Below, piece after piece: positions 41,993 to 50,940 of a stretch of DNA of 64,000 bases. The stretch's first letter is position 1. The number at the start of each line of letters is the position of its first letter. This DNA comes from Aquirufa nivalisilvae (GTDB lineage Bacteria; Bacteroidota; Bacteroidia; Cytophagales; Spirosomataceae). The position numbers were made by a program, and so were the translations under genes. Below the pieces are notes generated by a model. That model saw nothing but the letters and a program-made list of their open reading frames with translations. It did not search any database and had not been told where the DNA came from. The DNA lies in assembly GCF_004307455.1 (NCBI RefSeq), contig NZ_SEWX01000004.1:62001-126000 (forward strand), read 5' to 3'.

Positions 41993-43313
41993 ATGGGTAG
42001 GGATTCTTTCCCTTTTCCTAACTTCTTGTGATTTGCCCAAAGAAATTGGGTCCGATTTGTTTAGTGTTGAAGTTGGTTTGAACTATACTGATTCATTGAG
42101 TATTCATTCATCTACTGTCTTGATTGATTCCATTTACACGAATCAAACAGGTGCATTTTTAGTTGGATCACATCAAGATCCTATTTTGGGTACCATTTCA
42201 GCTTCGGCATTTGCTCAAATAGCCAATGTGGATACCTTGAAAAGTAAAGAGACTTCTATCTTGGATTCATTGAAAATGAGTTTGATTTATCAGTCGTTTG
42301 TAGGAGATACTACGCAGAAACAAACTATTTCAATCTATCGTTTGAAAGACAGTGTGAGTCGTTCAGTGGATTATTTTAATACCTCCACTTTGGCATATGA
42401 CCCGACCCCCATTGGAACTCACTCTTTTTTCCCTCGTCCCATTAAGGCCAAGACAGCTAATGGCGATTCACTGAAATACGATACCTTAAGTTTCAAAATG
42501 AATGCTTCCTTTGCTAAGGAATTGCTGGGGAAATATACCGACAAGTCCGTTGCTGCTGGTGGAGCTGCCTTTAGAGATTATTTTAAAGGAATGCATATTA
42601 AATCTACTTCTGCGGGTAAGGCTGCCATTTTAGGCTTTACACCGACTTATTCGATGATGACTTTACATTATCATAATCCCAATGATACGGTTAAATATGC
42701 TGTGAATTATTATTTTAGTCTTTCTACGGCATTAGTTGCGGAAATTCACGGTCGATTTAACCAGTTAAATGCATCACGTTCAGGGGCTTTAGCTAATTTA
42801 AAGAAACCAGGAGATTTGGTACCAGCTTCACAGTCGAATATGGTGACTTATGTTCAATCAGGTACAGGTTTGGCTACCAAATTAGAAATCCCTTATTTGT
42901 TGAACCTGAAGGGGAATAAAAATGTGGCTATCAATAAAGCTGAATTAGTTATTCCTGCAGCAGATAGTTATGAATTGTCAAGAACCTTAGGTACACTATC
43001 TTTGGTAGAAACGGATGCTAGTAATAGAACATTAAAGAATTCGTATGGCTTGAGGTATTTATTGACTGAAGGTGGTACAGGTGCTCAGTCGGCAAGTTTT
43101 AATACAGCTTCCCAATCTTACAGTTTTAATATTACTACAGCTATTCAAAATATTATCGCTAACAATAAAAAGAATTTTGCCATTTTGGTGACAAGTCCTT
43201 TGACAAGTAATTCGGGAGGTTACAGCCGGATTATTGGTGATAATATACGTTATGTACCTTTGAATGCAAATAAGATTAAATTAAAGGTGTATTATACCTA
43301 CATTGCAAAATAA
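41943..43313 (+). CDS. DUF4270 family lipoprotein
   Basis: 456 residues from the ATG at 41943. A lipoprotein signal (IKWVGILSLFLTSCDLP) has a lipobox LTSC with Cys29, so it should be lipidated by the LspA pathway and sit in the outer membrane or periplasm. The frame is open to 41871, but only this start gives a normal signal length. The start lies 50 bases inside the GT5-like gene, so the two are probably coupled. The body is beta-rich, consistent with DUF4270 (KEIGSDLFSVEVGLNYTDSLS and LNLKGNKNVAINKAELVIP). Function unknown. Confidence 0.82.
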   Translation: MISISSKNCIWNWPAIKWVGILSLFLTSCDLPKEIGSDLFSVEVGLNYTDSLSIHSSTVLIDSIYTNQTGAFLVGSHQDPILGTISASAFAQIANVDTLKSKETSILDSLKMSLIYQSFVGDTTQKQTISIYRLKDSVSRSVDYFNTSTLAYDPTPIGTHSFFPRPIKAKTANGDSLKYDTLSFKMNASFAKELLGKYTDKSVAAGGAAFRDYFKGMHIKSTSAGKAAILGFTPTYSMMTLHYHNPNDTVKYAVNYYFSLSTALVAEIHGRFNQLNASRSGALANLKKPGDLVPASQSNMVTYVQSGTGLATKLEIPYLLNLKGNKNVAINKAELVIPAADSYELSRTLGTLSLVETDASNRTLKNSYGLRYLLTEGGTGAQSASFNTASQSYSFNITTAIQNIIANNKKNFAILVTSPLTSNSGGYSRIIGDNIRYVPLNANKIKLKVYYTYIAK

Positions 43314-43324
43314 ATTGATTTGAC

Positions 43325-44110
43325 ATGGTTTCCCCGAATGCCAATTTGCGGGTAAGTATGGTGCAGACTTCTTTGATTTGGGAGAATCCTGCCGCAAATT
43401 GTGCCGTTCTAGAAGAGAAATTACAAATCTTACAAGGTAAAACGGATGTCGTTGTTTTACCTGAAATGTTTCTTACAGGTTTTAGTATGGGTTCGGAGGG
43501 AGCTGATTTTCCCAAAGGAGCACAAGTTCAATGGATGCAAATGATGGCCAATCGTTTGGATGTATTGATGATAGGGAGTCTCAAAATCAAAGAAAACAAT
43601 CAATTTTATAATCGGATGCTCGCTGTTTTTCCAGATGGAAAAATAGTATCATATAATAAGCGCCATTTGTTTCGAATGGGTAATGAACATACGTTCTATA
43701 GCCAAGGAGAAGAAAAGGTCATTATTGCGTATAAATCTTGGAACATAGCCATGTTTGTTTGCTATGATTTACGTTTCCCTGTTTGGTCAAGAAACGTAGA
43801 TATGGCTTATGATGTAGCTATTTATGTGGCCAATTGGCCTGCAGTTCGAGCTCATGCATGGTCGACATTATTAAAAGCCCGTGCCATCGAAAATTTGGCC
43901 TACGTTGTGGGAGTTAATCGTGTTGGAAAAGATAACAATGAGTTAGTATACCAAGGAGATTCAGTTGTTGTAACCTTTAAGGGAGAAGAAATAGTACATC
44001 TATTGAATGAAGAAACAATACAAACTACGAGCATCTCGAAGGAATTGTTAATAGATTTTAGAGATAAATTCCCTGCACACCTCGATGCAGATTTGTTTGA
44101 ATTAAATTAA
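43325..44110 (+). CDS. Carbon-nitrogen hydrolase (omega-amidase-like)
   Basis: 261 residues, nitrilase superfamily. The Glu-Lys-Cys triad is visible: Glu in VVLPEMFLTGFSM, Lys in SYNKRHLFRMGNEH and Cys in MFVCYDLRFPVWSRN. The features match the YafV/omega-amidase branch, which hydrolyses 2-oxoglutaramate and 2-oxosuccinamate. It starts 11 bases after the DUF4270 gene and overlaps the convergent gldA end by 4 bases. Confidence 0.9.
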   Translation: MVSPNANLRVSMVQTSLIWENPAANCAVLEEKLQILQGKTDVVVLPEMFLTGFSMGSEGADFPKGAQVQWMQMMANRLDVLMIGSLKIKENNQFYNRMLAVFPDGKIVSYNKRHLFRMGNEHTFYSQGEEKVIIAYKSWNIAMFVCYDLRFPVWSRNVDMAYDVAIYVANWPAVRAHAWSTLLKARAIENLAYVVGVNRVGKDNNELVYQGDSVVVTFKGEEIVHLLNEETIQTTSISKELLIDFRDKFPAHLDADLFELN

Positions 44111-44814
44111 GCTGTCTTATCTTTAAAGAAGCTAGCCAATCCCCCTGCATAATTTTGAGCTTCTTGTAGCGAACAATCTGCTACTAAATTTCCATGGCTA
44201 ATGAGTAATATTCGATCACAAATGGATTCAACTTCTGTAAGTAAATGACTAGAAAATAAGATGGTTTTACCCGAACTTAATGATTGGATTAGGGACCTGA
44301 TTTCTGCCATTTGATTTGGATCTAAGCCACTAGTGGGTTCATCTAAGATCAATACAGAGGGGTTATGAAAGATAGCTTGTGCAATCCCGACCCGTTGTTG
44401 GTAACCTTTTGATAATTCTCCGATCTTCTTTTTTTTCTCTTTTTCTAATCCCACCAATTGGATAACTTCATCTATTCTTGTCTTTCTTTGACGAGCATAA
44501 AACCCATGTATTTTACCAATAAAGTCAAGGAATTCCTGAACATACATGTCAGGATATAGTGGATTATTTTCTGCCAAATAACCGATTTTACTTTTTAATT
44601 CCAGGGCATGATTTGCTACATGAAGTCCAAGAACTTTGGCTTCACCTTGACTTGGCTTAATTAATCCAACCAGCATTTTAATGGTACTTGATTTTCCTGC
44701 CCCATTGGGTCCTAGAAAACCAATGATTTGACCTTCAGAAGCTTGAAATGTTACGGAATTAACAGCGATTTGAGAACCGTAAATTTTAGAAAGGTTAGTA
44801 ACTTCAATCGACAT
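44107..44814 (-). CDS. gldA: ABC transporter ATPase, GldA-like
   Basis: 235 residues, one ABC domain: Walker A GFLGPNGAGKSSTIK, signature ELSKGYQQRVGIAQ, Walker B LILDEPTSGLDPNQ and the switch FSSHLLTE. The sequence YLAENNPLYPDMYVQEFLDFIGK fits the GldA family, the ATPase of the GldAFG transporter needed for gliding or type IX secretion in some Bacteroidota. The membrane partners gldF and gldG are not adjacent, so the assignment rests on ATPase sequence alone. It is divergent from ribBA. Confidence 0.78.
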   Translation of the reverse strand: MSIEVTNLSKIYGSQIAVNSVTFQASEGQIIGFLGPNGAGKSSTIKMLVGLIKPSQGEAKVLGLHVANHALELKSKIGYLAENNPLYPDMYVQEFLDFIGKIHGFYARQRKTRIDEVIQLVGLEKEKKKKIGELSKGYQQRVGIAQAIFHNPSVLILDEPTSGLDPNQMAEIRSLIQSLSSGKTILFSSHLLTEVESICDRILLISHGNLVADCSLQEAQNYAGGLASFFKDKTA

Positions 44815-44870
44815 GCCTGATAAGGGATAGATTATCTAACAAAGGTAGTAAAATGGGAACTAAATCTGCT

Positions 44871-44878
44871 TACCTTTG
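44871..44878 (+). promoter_or_regulatory. Possible -7 element for ribBA
   Basis: TACCTTTG matches TAnnTTTG exactly, 27 bases before the ribBA ATG at 44905. The -33 region is weak. No FMN riboswitch-like structure was seen in the short leader. Confidence 0.4.
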
Positions 44879-44904
44879 TGTTTTGGTTCATAAAGCTTAA
44901 AAAT

Positions 44905-46125
44905 ATGCAGGAAGATTCCATTCGATTGGATCGTATTGAAGATGCGATAGAAGATATTCGACAAGGTAAAATTATCATTGTAGCGGATGATGAGGACCGA
45001 GAGAATGAGGGTGATATGATTTGCGCATCTGAGGCGATAACTCCTGAATTGGTCAATTTCATGATTCGTGAAGCTCGCGGGTTAATGTGCGTTTCTTTGA
45101 CGGACGACCGCTGTGCCGCATTAGGACTTGAGATGATGGTAGATAATAATACTACCTCTCATGAAACTCCATTTACAGTATCAGTGGATTTATTAGGAAA
45201 TGGATGCACCACAGGGATTTCAGCTTCGGATCGTGCTAAAACGATTCAAGCCTTGGTAGATCCTTTAACTAAACCGAGTGATTTAGGAAGACCTGGTCAT
45301 ATTTTCCCGCTAAAGAGTAAATCAGAAGGTGTATTGCGTCGGACTGGACATACGGAAGCTTCTATGGATTTCGCACGATTGGCAGGCTTTCAACCTTCAG
45401 GCGTTTTAATTGAGGTATTGAATGAAGATGGTAGCATGGCACGTTTGGCTGATCTTCGTAGAATCGCTGATAAATTTGATTTAAAACTAGTGACCATTAA
45501 AGATTTGATAGAATATCGTTTAGATAAAGAATCTTTAATTCAAAGAGAAATTGGCGTAGATATGCCAACTCAGTGGGGGAATTTTGATTTGATAGCTTTT
45601 AAACAAAAAAATACGGGAGATACACATTTAGCCTTAGTGAAAGGAACTTGGGAGAAAGATGAAGAAGTGATGGTGCGTGTTCACAGTTCCTGTGTGACAG
45701 GAGATATATTTGGGTCTTGTCGCTGTGATTGTGGTCCTCAATTGCATAAAGCCATGGAAATGGTGGAGAAAGAGGGTAAAGGTGTGGTGTTATACATGTT
45801 CCAGGAGGGTAGGGGTATTGGTTTATTGAATAAGTTGAAAGCTTATAAATTGCAAGAAATGGGTCGAGATACGGTGGAAGCTAACATTGAATTAGGCTTT
45901 GCTATGGATGAACGAGACTATGGTGTAGGAGCTCAGATTTTAAGAAATTTAGGCATTAAGAAATTGAGATTAATTTCTAATAACCCTAAAAAACGAGCTG
46001 GTTTATTGGGTTATGGATTGGAAATTGTTGAATCTATTCCCATTGAAATTAATCCGAATCCACATAATCAACATTATTTGCAAACGAAACGGGATAAAAT
46101 GGGACATTCCATTTTGAGGAAATAA
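44905..46125 (+). CDS. ribBA: Bifunctional DHBP synthase / GTP cyclohydrolase II
   Basis: 406 residues. It makes both riboflavin precursors. The N-terminal half has [18 protein letters not shown] and [15 protein letters not shown]-like [11 protein letters not shown] (DHBP synthase). The C-terminal half has the zinc-binding [21 protein letters not shown] and [22 protein letters not shown] (GTP cyclohydrolase II). The upstream in-frame start at 44878 falls on the promoter-like element, so the ATG at 44905 is chosen. Confidence 0.95.
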   Translation: MQEDSIRLDRIEDAIEDIRQGKIIIVADDEDRENEGDMICASEAITPELVNFMIREARGLMCVSLTDDRCAALGLEMMVDNNTTSHETPFTVSVDLLGNGCTTGISASDRAKTIQALVDPLTKPSDLGRPGHIFPLKSKSEGVLRRTGHTEASMDFARLAGFQPSGVLIEVLNEDGSMARLADLRRIADKFDLKLVTIKDLIEYRLDKESLIQREIGVDMPTQWGNFDLIAFKQKNTGDTHLALVKGTWEKDEEVMVRVHSSCVTGDIFGSCRCDCGPQLHKAMEMVEKEGKGVVLYMFQEGRGIGLLNKLKAYKLQEMGRDTVEANIELGFAMDERDYGVGAQILRNLGIKKLRLISNNPKKRAGLLGYGLEIVESIPIEINPNPHNQHYLQTKRDKMGHSILRK

Positions 46126-46144
46126 TCAACATATTGATATTGAA

Positions 46145-46173
46145 AGTGCTCCCATTTGGGAGCACTTTTTTTT
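46145..46173 (+). terminator. Rho-independent terminator after ribBA
   Basis: Stem AGTGCTCCC (46145-46153), loop ATTT, GGGAGCACT (46158-46166), then a T run to 46173. It lies 20 bases after the stop. Confidence 0.92.
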
Positions 46174-46292
46174 GACTGTTTTTATGTTTTATTTGACTTA
46201 ATTTTAATATCTTTTTCTTTTTTATAACATATTTGTTATATATTTAGAAGGTTTAATTAAAAGATAATCTTGTTTTGATTTTTAATTAAACA

Positions 46293-46484
46293 ATGGCATC
46301 CGTTAATGAATTGTTGAAAATATTAAAAAATGATGGTTGGTATTTATAGAGAAATGGAGCCAATCATGATTTATACAGGCATTACAAAAAATTGGGTCAA
46401 TTGGCCATTCCGAGACATGGTGGAAAAGAACTGGCCAAGGGAACCTTTGCCAGTATTTTAAAAGCAGTAGGTTTAACTAGGTGA
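46293..46484 (+). pseudogene. hicA: HicA-like toxin gene interrupted by an in-frame TAG
   Basis: Reading from the ATG at 46293 gives ASVNELLKILKNDGWYL, a stop TAG at 46347-46349 (codon 19), then RNGANHDLYRHYKKLGQLAI, PRHGGKELAKGTFASILKAV and a natural stop at 46482. Apart from the stop it is a whole 63-codon HicA mRNA interferase. The catalytic-histidine segment (GANHD) and the C-terminal KGTxxSILK motif are intact. A single base change can make the stop (for instance from AAG). The hicB antitoxin gene follows 44 bases later. Sequencing error or readthrough cannot be excluded. Confidence 0.85.
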
Positions 46485-46528
46485 TTTGTATTGATTAAAG
46501 TAGATTAGACTCTCTTAAATTTCAAAAG

Positions 46529-46939
46529 ATGAATTCGCAAATATGTTTGACGGTCATTGTAGAAAAAACAGGAACTGGTTTTTCGGCATATGCTAAAGAA
46601 ATAGATGGAATGGTGGCTGTAGGTAGTAGTATTAATGAGTTGAAAGCCAATTTTGTAGAAGTATTTCAACACTATGTGGACTATGAAAATGAAATGGGAA
46701 ACTCGATACAGATTCAAGATTATTCCTTGAATTATGTGTTGGATCTAGAACAGTTTTTTGACTATTTCCATGTAATTAACAAATCTGCGTTTGCAGAACA
46801 TTATGTCGGTATAAATCCAAGTTTATTTAGGCAATATGCTAAGAAATTAGCACCCTTGTCGGACAAGAAAATAGTTCAAATTTCCAATGGATTACATAAA
46901 CTGGCAAATGAATTGAGCGATATAAGTTTGTCTGTGTAA
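46529..46939 (+). CDS. hicB: HicB-like antitoxin
   Basis: 136 residues. The N-terminal half is the degenerate RNase H-like HicB fold (CLTVIVEKTGTGFSAYAKEIDGMVAVGSSINELKANFVE). The C-terminal part (LFRQYAKKLAPLSDKKIVQISNGLHKLANEL) resembles a helix-turn-helix used for autoregulation. It lies behind the broken hicA gene in the usual hicA-hicB order. With the toxin dead it would have no partner; it may still repress or may neutralise other HicA proteins. Confidence 0.85.
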   Translation: MNSQICLTVIVEKTGTGFSAYAKEIDGMVAVGSSINELKANFVEVFQHYVDYENEMGNSIQIQDYSLNYVLDLEQFFDYFHVINKSAFAEHYVGINPSLFRQYAKKLAPLSDKKIVQISNGLHKLANELSDISLSV

Positions 46940-46948
46940 ATTAGTATG

Positions 46949-47854
46949 TTAATTCCCTCCCAAGATTATTGGACTACTTTTTCCATTACCCATGATGATG
47001 ATTTTGCTATTGGGTGATTTGGCCAATTCTTTTTGAGCCAATATTGATTCATATTGTAATTGACGGTCACTTAATCCGGTGGACAAGATTCGTTGATAAT
47101 CCGCTATTCCTTGCGCCTCCACTCGTTTACGTTCTGCTTCTTGTTTTTCTTTTTGAAGGACAAACTGCATTTTTTGCGCATCTTGTTCTGCATTGATTTT
47201 GGATTCGATGCTTTGTTTAACAGAGTTGGGTAAGGTGATATTACGAATCAATAATTGTTCCAAGATAAGACCTCTATGTTTGAAATTCGCTTCGATATCT
47301 TTGAAAATACGATTTTGGAATTCGTTTCTCTTCTTTGAAAATAAACCAACGGCATCGTAATAAACAGCGTTGTCTCTAATTTTGGTTCGAGTGATTGGAC
47401 GGACCACTTTGTCTTTATAGTCTAAACCAATCTCCTTAAAAATATTAGGAGCTTCTTGAGAAGAAATTTTATATAATACGGTTAGATCAACGATCACTTC
47501 TAGTCCATCGGCTGTAAGTACCCGAATGGCATCATCTCCCTCCTTGTCACCTTCATCATGTACCCCAGACATCGTGTAATTTTGAGTCTTGGAATCGAAG
47601 ATGAAAATATTGGATAGAGGGTTAACAAAGTTTAAACCACTGTTTAAAACCTGAGGTTTTACACTTCCGAATAAACTTTGAACGCCAACTTCACCCGCTT
47701 CAATTTGCTTGACAGTGGAGCTAAACAATCCCAACCCAGCCAATGCTATACCTCCAATTTTGAAGGCTTTGCTATATTTCGAAAATACTAAATTGGGATT
47801 TGCAATGATATTGCCAATGACCAGTAAAACGATTCCAACGATGATGAAAAACAT
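46949..47854 (-). CDS. Prohibitin-like SPFH/band 7 protein
   Basis: 301 residues. A hydrophobic N-terminus (FFIIVGIVLLVIGNIIANP), a second hydrophobic patch (KIGGIALAGLGLFSSTV), then the SPFH domain with KQIEAGEVGVQSLFGSVK and VIVDLTVLYKISSQEAPNIFKEIG. A long charged coiled-coil stretch follows (SIESKINAEQDAQKMQFVLQKEKQ...). Prohibitin-type proteins form large membrane rings linked to membrane protein quality control. No NfeD or FtsH partner is nearby. Confidence 0.9.
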   Translation of the reverse strand: MFFIIVGIVLLVIGNIIANPNLVFSKYSKAFKIGGIALAGLGLFSSTVKQIEAGEVGVQSLFGSVKPQVLNSGLNFVNPLSNIFIFDSKTQNYTMSGVHDEGDKEGDDAIRVLTADGLEVIVDLTVLYKISSQEAPNIFKEIGLDYKDKVVRPITRTKIRDNAVYYDAVGLFSKKRNEFQNRIFKDIEANFKHRGLILEQLLIRNITLPNSVKQSIESKINAEQDAQKMQFVLQKEKQEAERKRVEAQGIADYQRILSTGLSDRQLQYESILAQKELAKSPNSKIIIMGNGKSSPIILGGN

Positions 47855-48040
47855 AGGATTTGTTAGTGTTTAGGATGAAATAGATTTGATGGCTTAAAGT
47901 ACAAAGAATAGTTTCGACACACAATCAATTTGTGATATTAGAAATTAATAGGAATGTAGAACTGAAATTAGACATTGAAAATAATTGGGCTAAAAAATGA
48001 GACATTCTTCATTTTTGGCAAAATATGCCTAATTTTGAAT

Positions 48041-48769
48041 ATGATTGAAATCAAAAACATACACAAAGAGTTTGATGGAAAAGTTGTTTTGGATGGAGTA
48101 GATGGCTGCTTCCAAAAAGGCAAAATCAATATGGTGATTGGAGGGAGTGGAACCGGTAAAAGTGTATTGTTAAAGTGTATGATTGGTATTTTGAAACCTG
48201 AACATGGACAAGTTCTATATGATGGTCGGGATTTTGTTACAGCGTCCAATGATACCATCAAATCCATTCGTCGCGAAATGGGTGTTTTATTCCAAGGCGG
48301 AGCATTATTTGATTCTAAGACTGTATTAGAGAATGTGCGTTTCCCTTTGGATATTTTGACTCAACAGAGTTTGGAAGAGAAAAATGAGCGAGCATTAATT
48401 TGCTTGCAACGAGTGGGATTGGAAGCAGCAGCTAGCCAAATGCCCTCTGATATTTCTGGAGGAATGAAAAAGCGCGTTGGTATCGCTAGGGCTATCGTGA
48501 TGAATCCCAAATATTTATTTTGCGATGAACCCAATTCTGGTTTAGATCCATTGACGGCGGTTAAAATTGATTTGTTGATTGAGGAAATTACGAAAGAGTT
48601 TAATATCACGACAGTCGTTATTTCGCACGACATGAATTCTGTACTTCGGATGGGCGAGTATGTTGTCTTTTTAAAAGATGGCAAAAAGCTTTGGGAGGGG
48701 AGTAATAAAACCCTGATGGCTACTGATGTACCAGCCTTACAAGAATTTTTATCCACTAAATTGCATTAA
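48041..48769 (+). CDS. ABC transporter ATPase, MlaF-like
   Basis: 242 residues from the ATG at 48041 (MIEIKNIHKEFDG); the 22 residues upstream in frame look non-coding. Walker A VIGGSGTGKSVLLKCM, the Mla/Mkl-type Q-loop region GVLFQGGALFDSKTV, signature DISGGMKKRVGIARAI, Walker B LFCDEPNSGLDPLT and VISHDM. These features match the retrograde phospholipid/mammalian-cell-entry transport ATPases (MlaF). The permease and MCE protein are not next to it. A TAATTTTG at 48030 lies very close to the start. murB begins 1 base after the stop. Confidence 0.85.
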   Translation: MIEIKNIHKEFDGKVVLDGVDGCFQKGKINMVIGGSGTGKSVLLKCMIGILKPEHGQVLYDGRDFVTASNDTIKSIRREMGVLFQGGALFDSKTVLENVRFPLDILTQQSLEEKNERALICLQRVGLEAAASQMPSDISGGMKKRVGIARAIVMNPKYLFCDEPNSGLDPLTAVKIDLLIEEITKEFNITTVVISHDMNSVLRMGEYVVFLKDGKKLWEGSNKTLMATDVPALQEFLSTKLH

Positions 48770-48770
48770 T

Positions 48771-49811
48771 ATGCCTTCTTCCATTGCCTTGCCTAGAGTA
48801 TTGGAAAACTATTCAATCCAATCGCTTAATACATTCGGAATTGATGTTAAGGCAAGGTATTTTGTAGAAATTCGCTCCATTGAACAATACCATTTGATAT
48901 TGAATTCGGGTACATATTCCCATGTGCCACATATTTTTTTGGGGGGAGGGAGTAACGTACTTTTGACTCAAGATTTGAATGCCTTAGTGGTGAAAGTCGC
49001 CATTGATGGCATTGAAGTAATCAAGGAGGATGATCAACATGTTTGGGTGCGTGCCGGAGCTGGCGTTGTTTGGCATGATTTTGTACAATATACAGTTAGT
49101 CATCAATGGGCAGGTATTGAAAATTTATCCCTTATTCCAGGTACTGTAGGTGCAGCTCCCATGCAAAATATTGGTGCCTATGGAGTAGAAATAAAAGATA
49201 CATTTGATCATTTGCAGGCTTTTAATTTGTCTAACTATACCTTAGAAACATTTGATACAACAGCTTGTCAATTTGGTTATCGGGAGAGTTATTTCAAACA
49301 TGAGGGCAAAGGAAAATATTTGATTGCTTATGTTTGCTTCAAATTGAATAAAGTGGCTGAGGCACAGACATCTTATGGGGCAATTCAAGAAGTGTTGCAT
49401 GCCAAATCCATCACACATCCTAGTATTCAAGATGTTTCAAATGCGGTCATTGAGATCCGACAAAGTAAATTGCCCGATCCTAAAGAGATAGGAAATTCAG
49501 GTAGTTTTTTCAAAAATCCAACGCTGAAAGTTGCTCAGGCTACCGAATTGATGGAGAAATATCCAAATATTCCACATTATCCTGTTACAGGAAGTAGTGA
49601 TATCAAATTCCCAGCTGGTTGGCTTATAGAACAAGCTGGCTGGAAAGGTTTCCGAGAAGGAGACGCAGGAGTGCATGCCAAACAGGCATTGGTTTTGGTC
49701 AATTATGGTCAGGCTACAGGTAAGCAGATTTTAGCTTTATCTGAACAAATAAAACAATCTATTCTCAGCAAATTCGGTGTAGCATTAGAAACCGAAGTAA
49801 ACATTTTATAA
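48771..49811 (+). CDS. murB: UDP-N-acetylenolpyruvoylglucosamine reductase
   Basis: 346 residues from the ATG at 48771. It reduces the enolpyruvyl sugar to UDP-N-acetylmuramate with FAD and NADPH. FAD-binding motifs: HIFLGGGSNVLLT, VRAGAGVVWHDFV and the pyrophosphate loop LSLIPGTVGAAPMQNIGAYGVEIKD. GNSGSFFKNP carries the catalytic serine and AGWKGFREGDAGVH follows. The length matches the E. coli (type I) enzyme. It is translationally close to the MlaF-like gene and kdsA starts 1 base after it. Confidence 0.95.
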   Translation: MPSSIALPRVLENYSIQSLNTFGIDVKARYFVEIRSIEQYHLILNSGTYSHVPHIFLGGGSNVLLTQDLNALVVKVAIDGIEVIKEDDQHVWVRAGAGVVWHDFVQYTVSHQWAGIENLSLIPGTVGAAPMQNIGAYGVEIKDTFDHLQAFNLSNYTLETFDTTACQFGYRESYFKHEGKGKYLIAYVCFKLNKVAEAQTSYGAIQEVLHAKSITHPSIQDVSNAVIEIRQSKLPDPKEIGNSGSFFKNPTLKVAQATELMEKYPNIPHYPVTGSSDIKFPAGWLIEQAGWKGFREGDAGVHAKQALVLVNYGQATGKQILALSEQIKQSILSKFGVALETEVNIL

Positions 49812-49812
49812 G

Positions 49813-50622
49813 ATGAACTTACCTTATACGACAAGTCAAGATAAAACACCTTTTTTCTTGATGGCAGGCAGCTGTGCCATTGAAAGCAAAGATTTAGCTT
49901 ATGAAATAGCAGAACGAATTAAGCAAATCACAGATTCCATGGGGATACCTTTTATTTTTAAAGGGTCTTATCGTAAAGCTAATCGTACTAAAATTGATTC
50001 ATTTACTGGAATTGGAGATATACTTGCTTTAGAGATATTGAAAGAAGTAGGGGAGCATTTTCAGGTTCCTACCGTAACCGATATACATGAAAGTGCCGAA
50101 GCTTCTATGGCGGCTCCTTATGTAGATGTGTTACAAATTCCCGCATTTCTTTGTCGACAAACAGATTTATTGGCTGCAGCTGCCCAAACAGGAAAAGCTG
50201 TCAATATAAAAAAAGGGCAATTTATGTCGGGCGCTTCCATGAAATTTGCCGTTGAAAAAGTGAAGCATGAAAACCCAGAGGCATTGGTGTATTTGACCGA
50301 TCGAGGAAATTCATTTGGATATGGTGATTTAGTGGTTGATTTTAGAAATTTACCAGAAATGGCGGCTTTTCAAGTTCCTGTTATCATGGATTGTACGCAT
50401 TCTCTGCAACGCCCCAATCAAGGTTCTGGGGTAACTGGTGGTCAACCGGCATTAATTGAAACGATAGCCAAGGCAGCGATAGCTGTGGGAGCGGATGGAT
50501 TGTTTATCGAAACCCATCCTAATCCTTCTATTGCTAAGTCAGATGGAGCCAATATGCTTCCTCTTGATCAATTGGAAGGTTTATTGGAAAAATTGCTTAA
50601 AATCAGAGAAGCTATTTTATAA
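49813..50622 (+). CDS. kdsA: 3-deoxy-8-phosphooctulonate synthase
   Basis: 269 residues. Condenses arabinose 5-phosphate and phosphoenolpyruvate into KDO-8-phosphate for LPS. Motifs: MAGSCAIESKDLAYEIAERI, FIFKGSYRKANRTKIDSF, VTDIHESAEASMA, VNIKKGQFMSGASM, PVIMDCTHSLQRPNQGSGVTGGQP and DGLFIETHPNPSIAKSDGANMLPL. The metal-type loop MDCTHS indicates the Cys-containing (metal-dependent) class. Its stop overlaps the end of the convergent interrupted gene by 3 bases. Confidence 0.95.
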   Translation: MNLPYTTSQDKTPFFLMAGSCAIESKDLAYEIAERIKQITDSMGIPFIFKGSYRKANRTKIDSFTGIGDILALEILKEVGEHFQVPTVTDIHESAEASMAAPYVDVLQIPAFLCRQTDLLAAAAQTGKAVNIKKGQFMSGASMKFAVEKVKHENPEALVYLTDRGNSFGYGDLVVDFRNLPEMAAFQVPVIMDCTHSLQRPNQGSGVTGGQPALIETIAKAAIAVGADGLFIETHPNPSIAKSDGANMLPLDQLEGLLEKLLKIREAIL

Positions 50623-50940
50623 GTTATTCCAAACTACCTGCAGGCTTACATCCGTTTTATGAGTGCTAGAGATTAGATCTAAACCTGATCCGATTTCTTC
50701 TCGATCCATGTAATCCATTCTTCCAATTTTGGCCGATAGATTCAGTTTTGTCTTCCATTTATATGTCATTATCAGGCAAGTTCGCAGACCTTGGCCATAA
50801 TAGGCAGGTAAGGAAAATGCATAAGGTAAACTAGGTTCATAGGCATAGAGCCTACTGTCATAGTTTGTACTGTGGACATACGCTGCTCGGGCCTTAATTT
50901 GCCAGTTAAGCCACGAAAAGTGAATATCATTGAGCCATAG
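50617..50940 (-). pseudogene. Stranded C-terminal part of the helix-hairpin-helix beta-barrel gene
   Basis: After the TGA at 50943-50941, the same minus-strand frame continues open for 107 codons to a TAA at 50619-50617. It reads LWLNDIHFSWLNWQIKARA, then YVHSTNYDSRLYAYEP, AYYGQGLRTCLIMTYKWK and the ending DVSLQVVWNNL. These are amphipathic strands ending like an outer-membrane barrel, so the stop most likely cut the last strands off the upstream gene. No start codon fits a separate gene. It reaches 6 bases into kdsA. Confidence 0.78.

Noticed and set aside
47968-48267. 99-codon minus-strand frame opposite the MlaF-like gene
   Set aside because: It is antisense to a clear ABC ATPase and resembles no family; a shadow frame.
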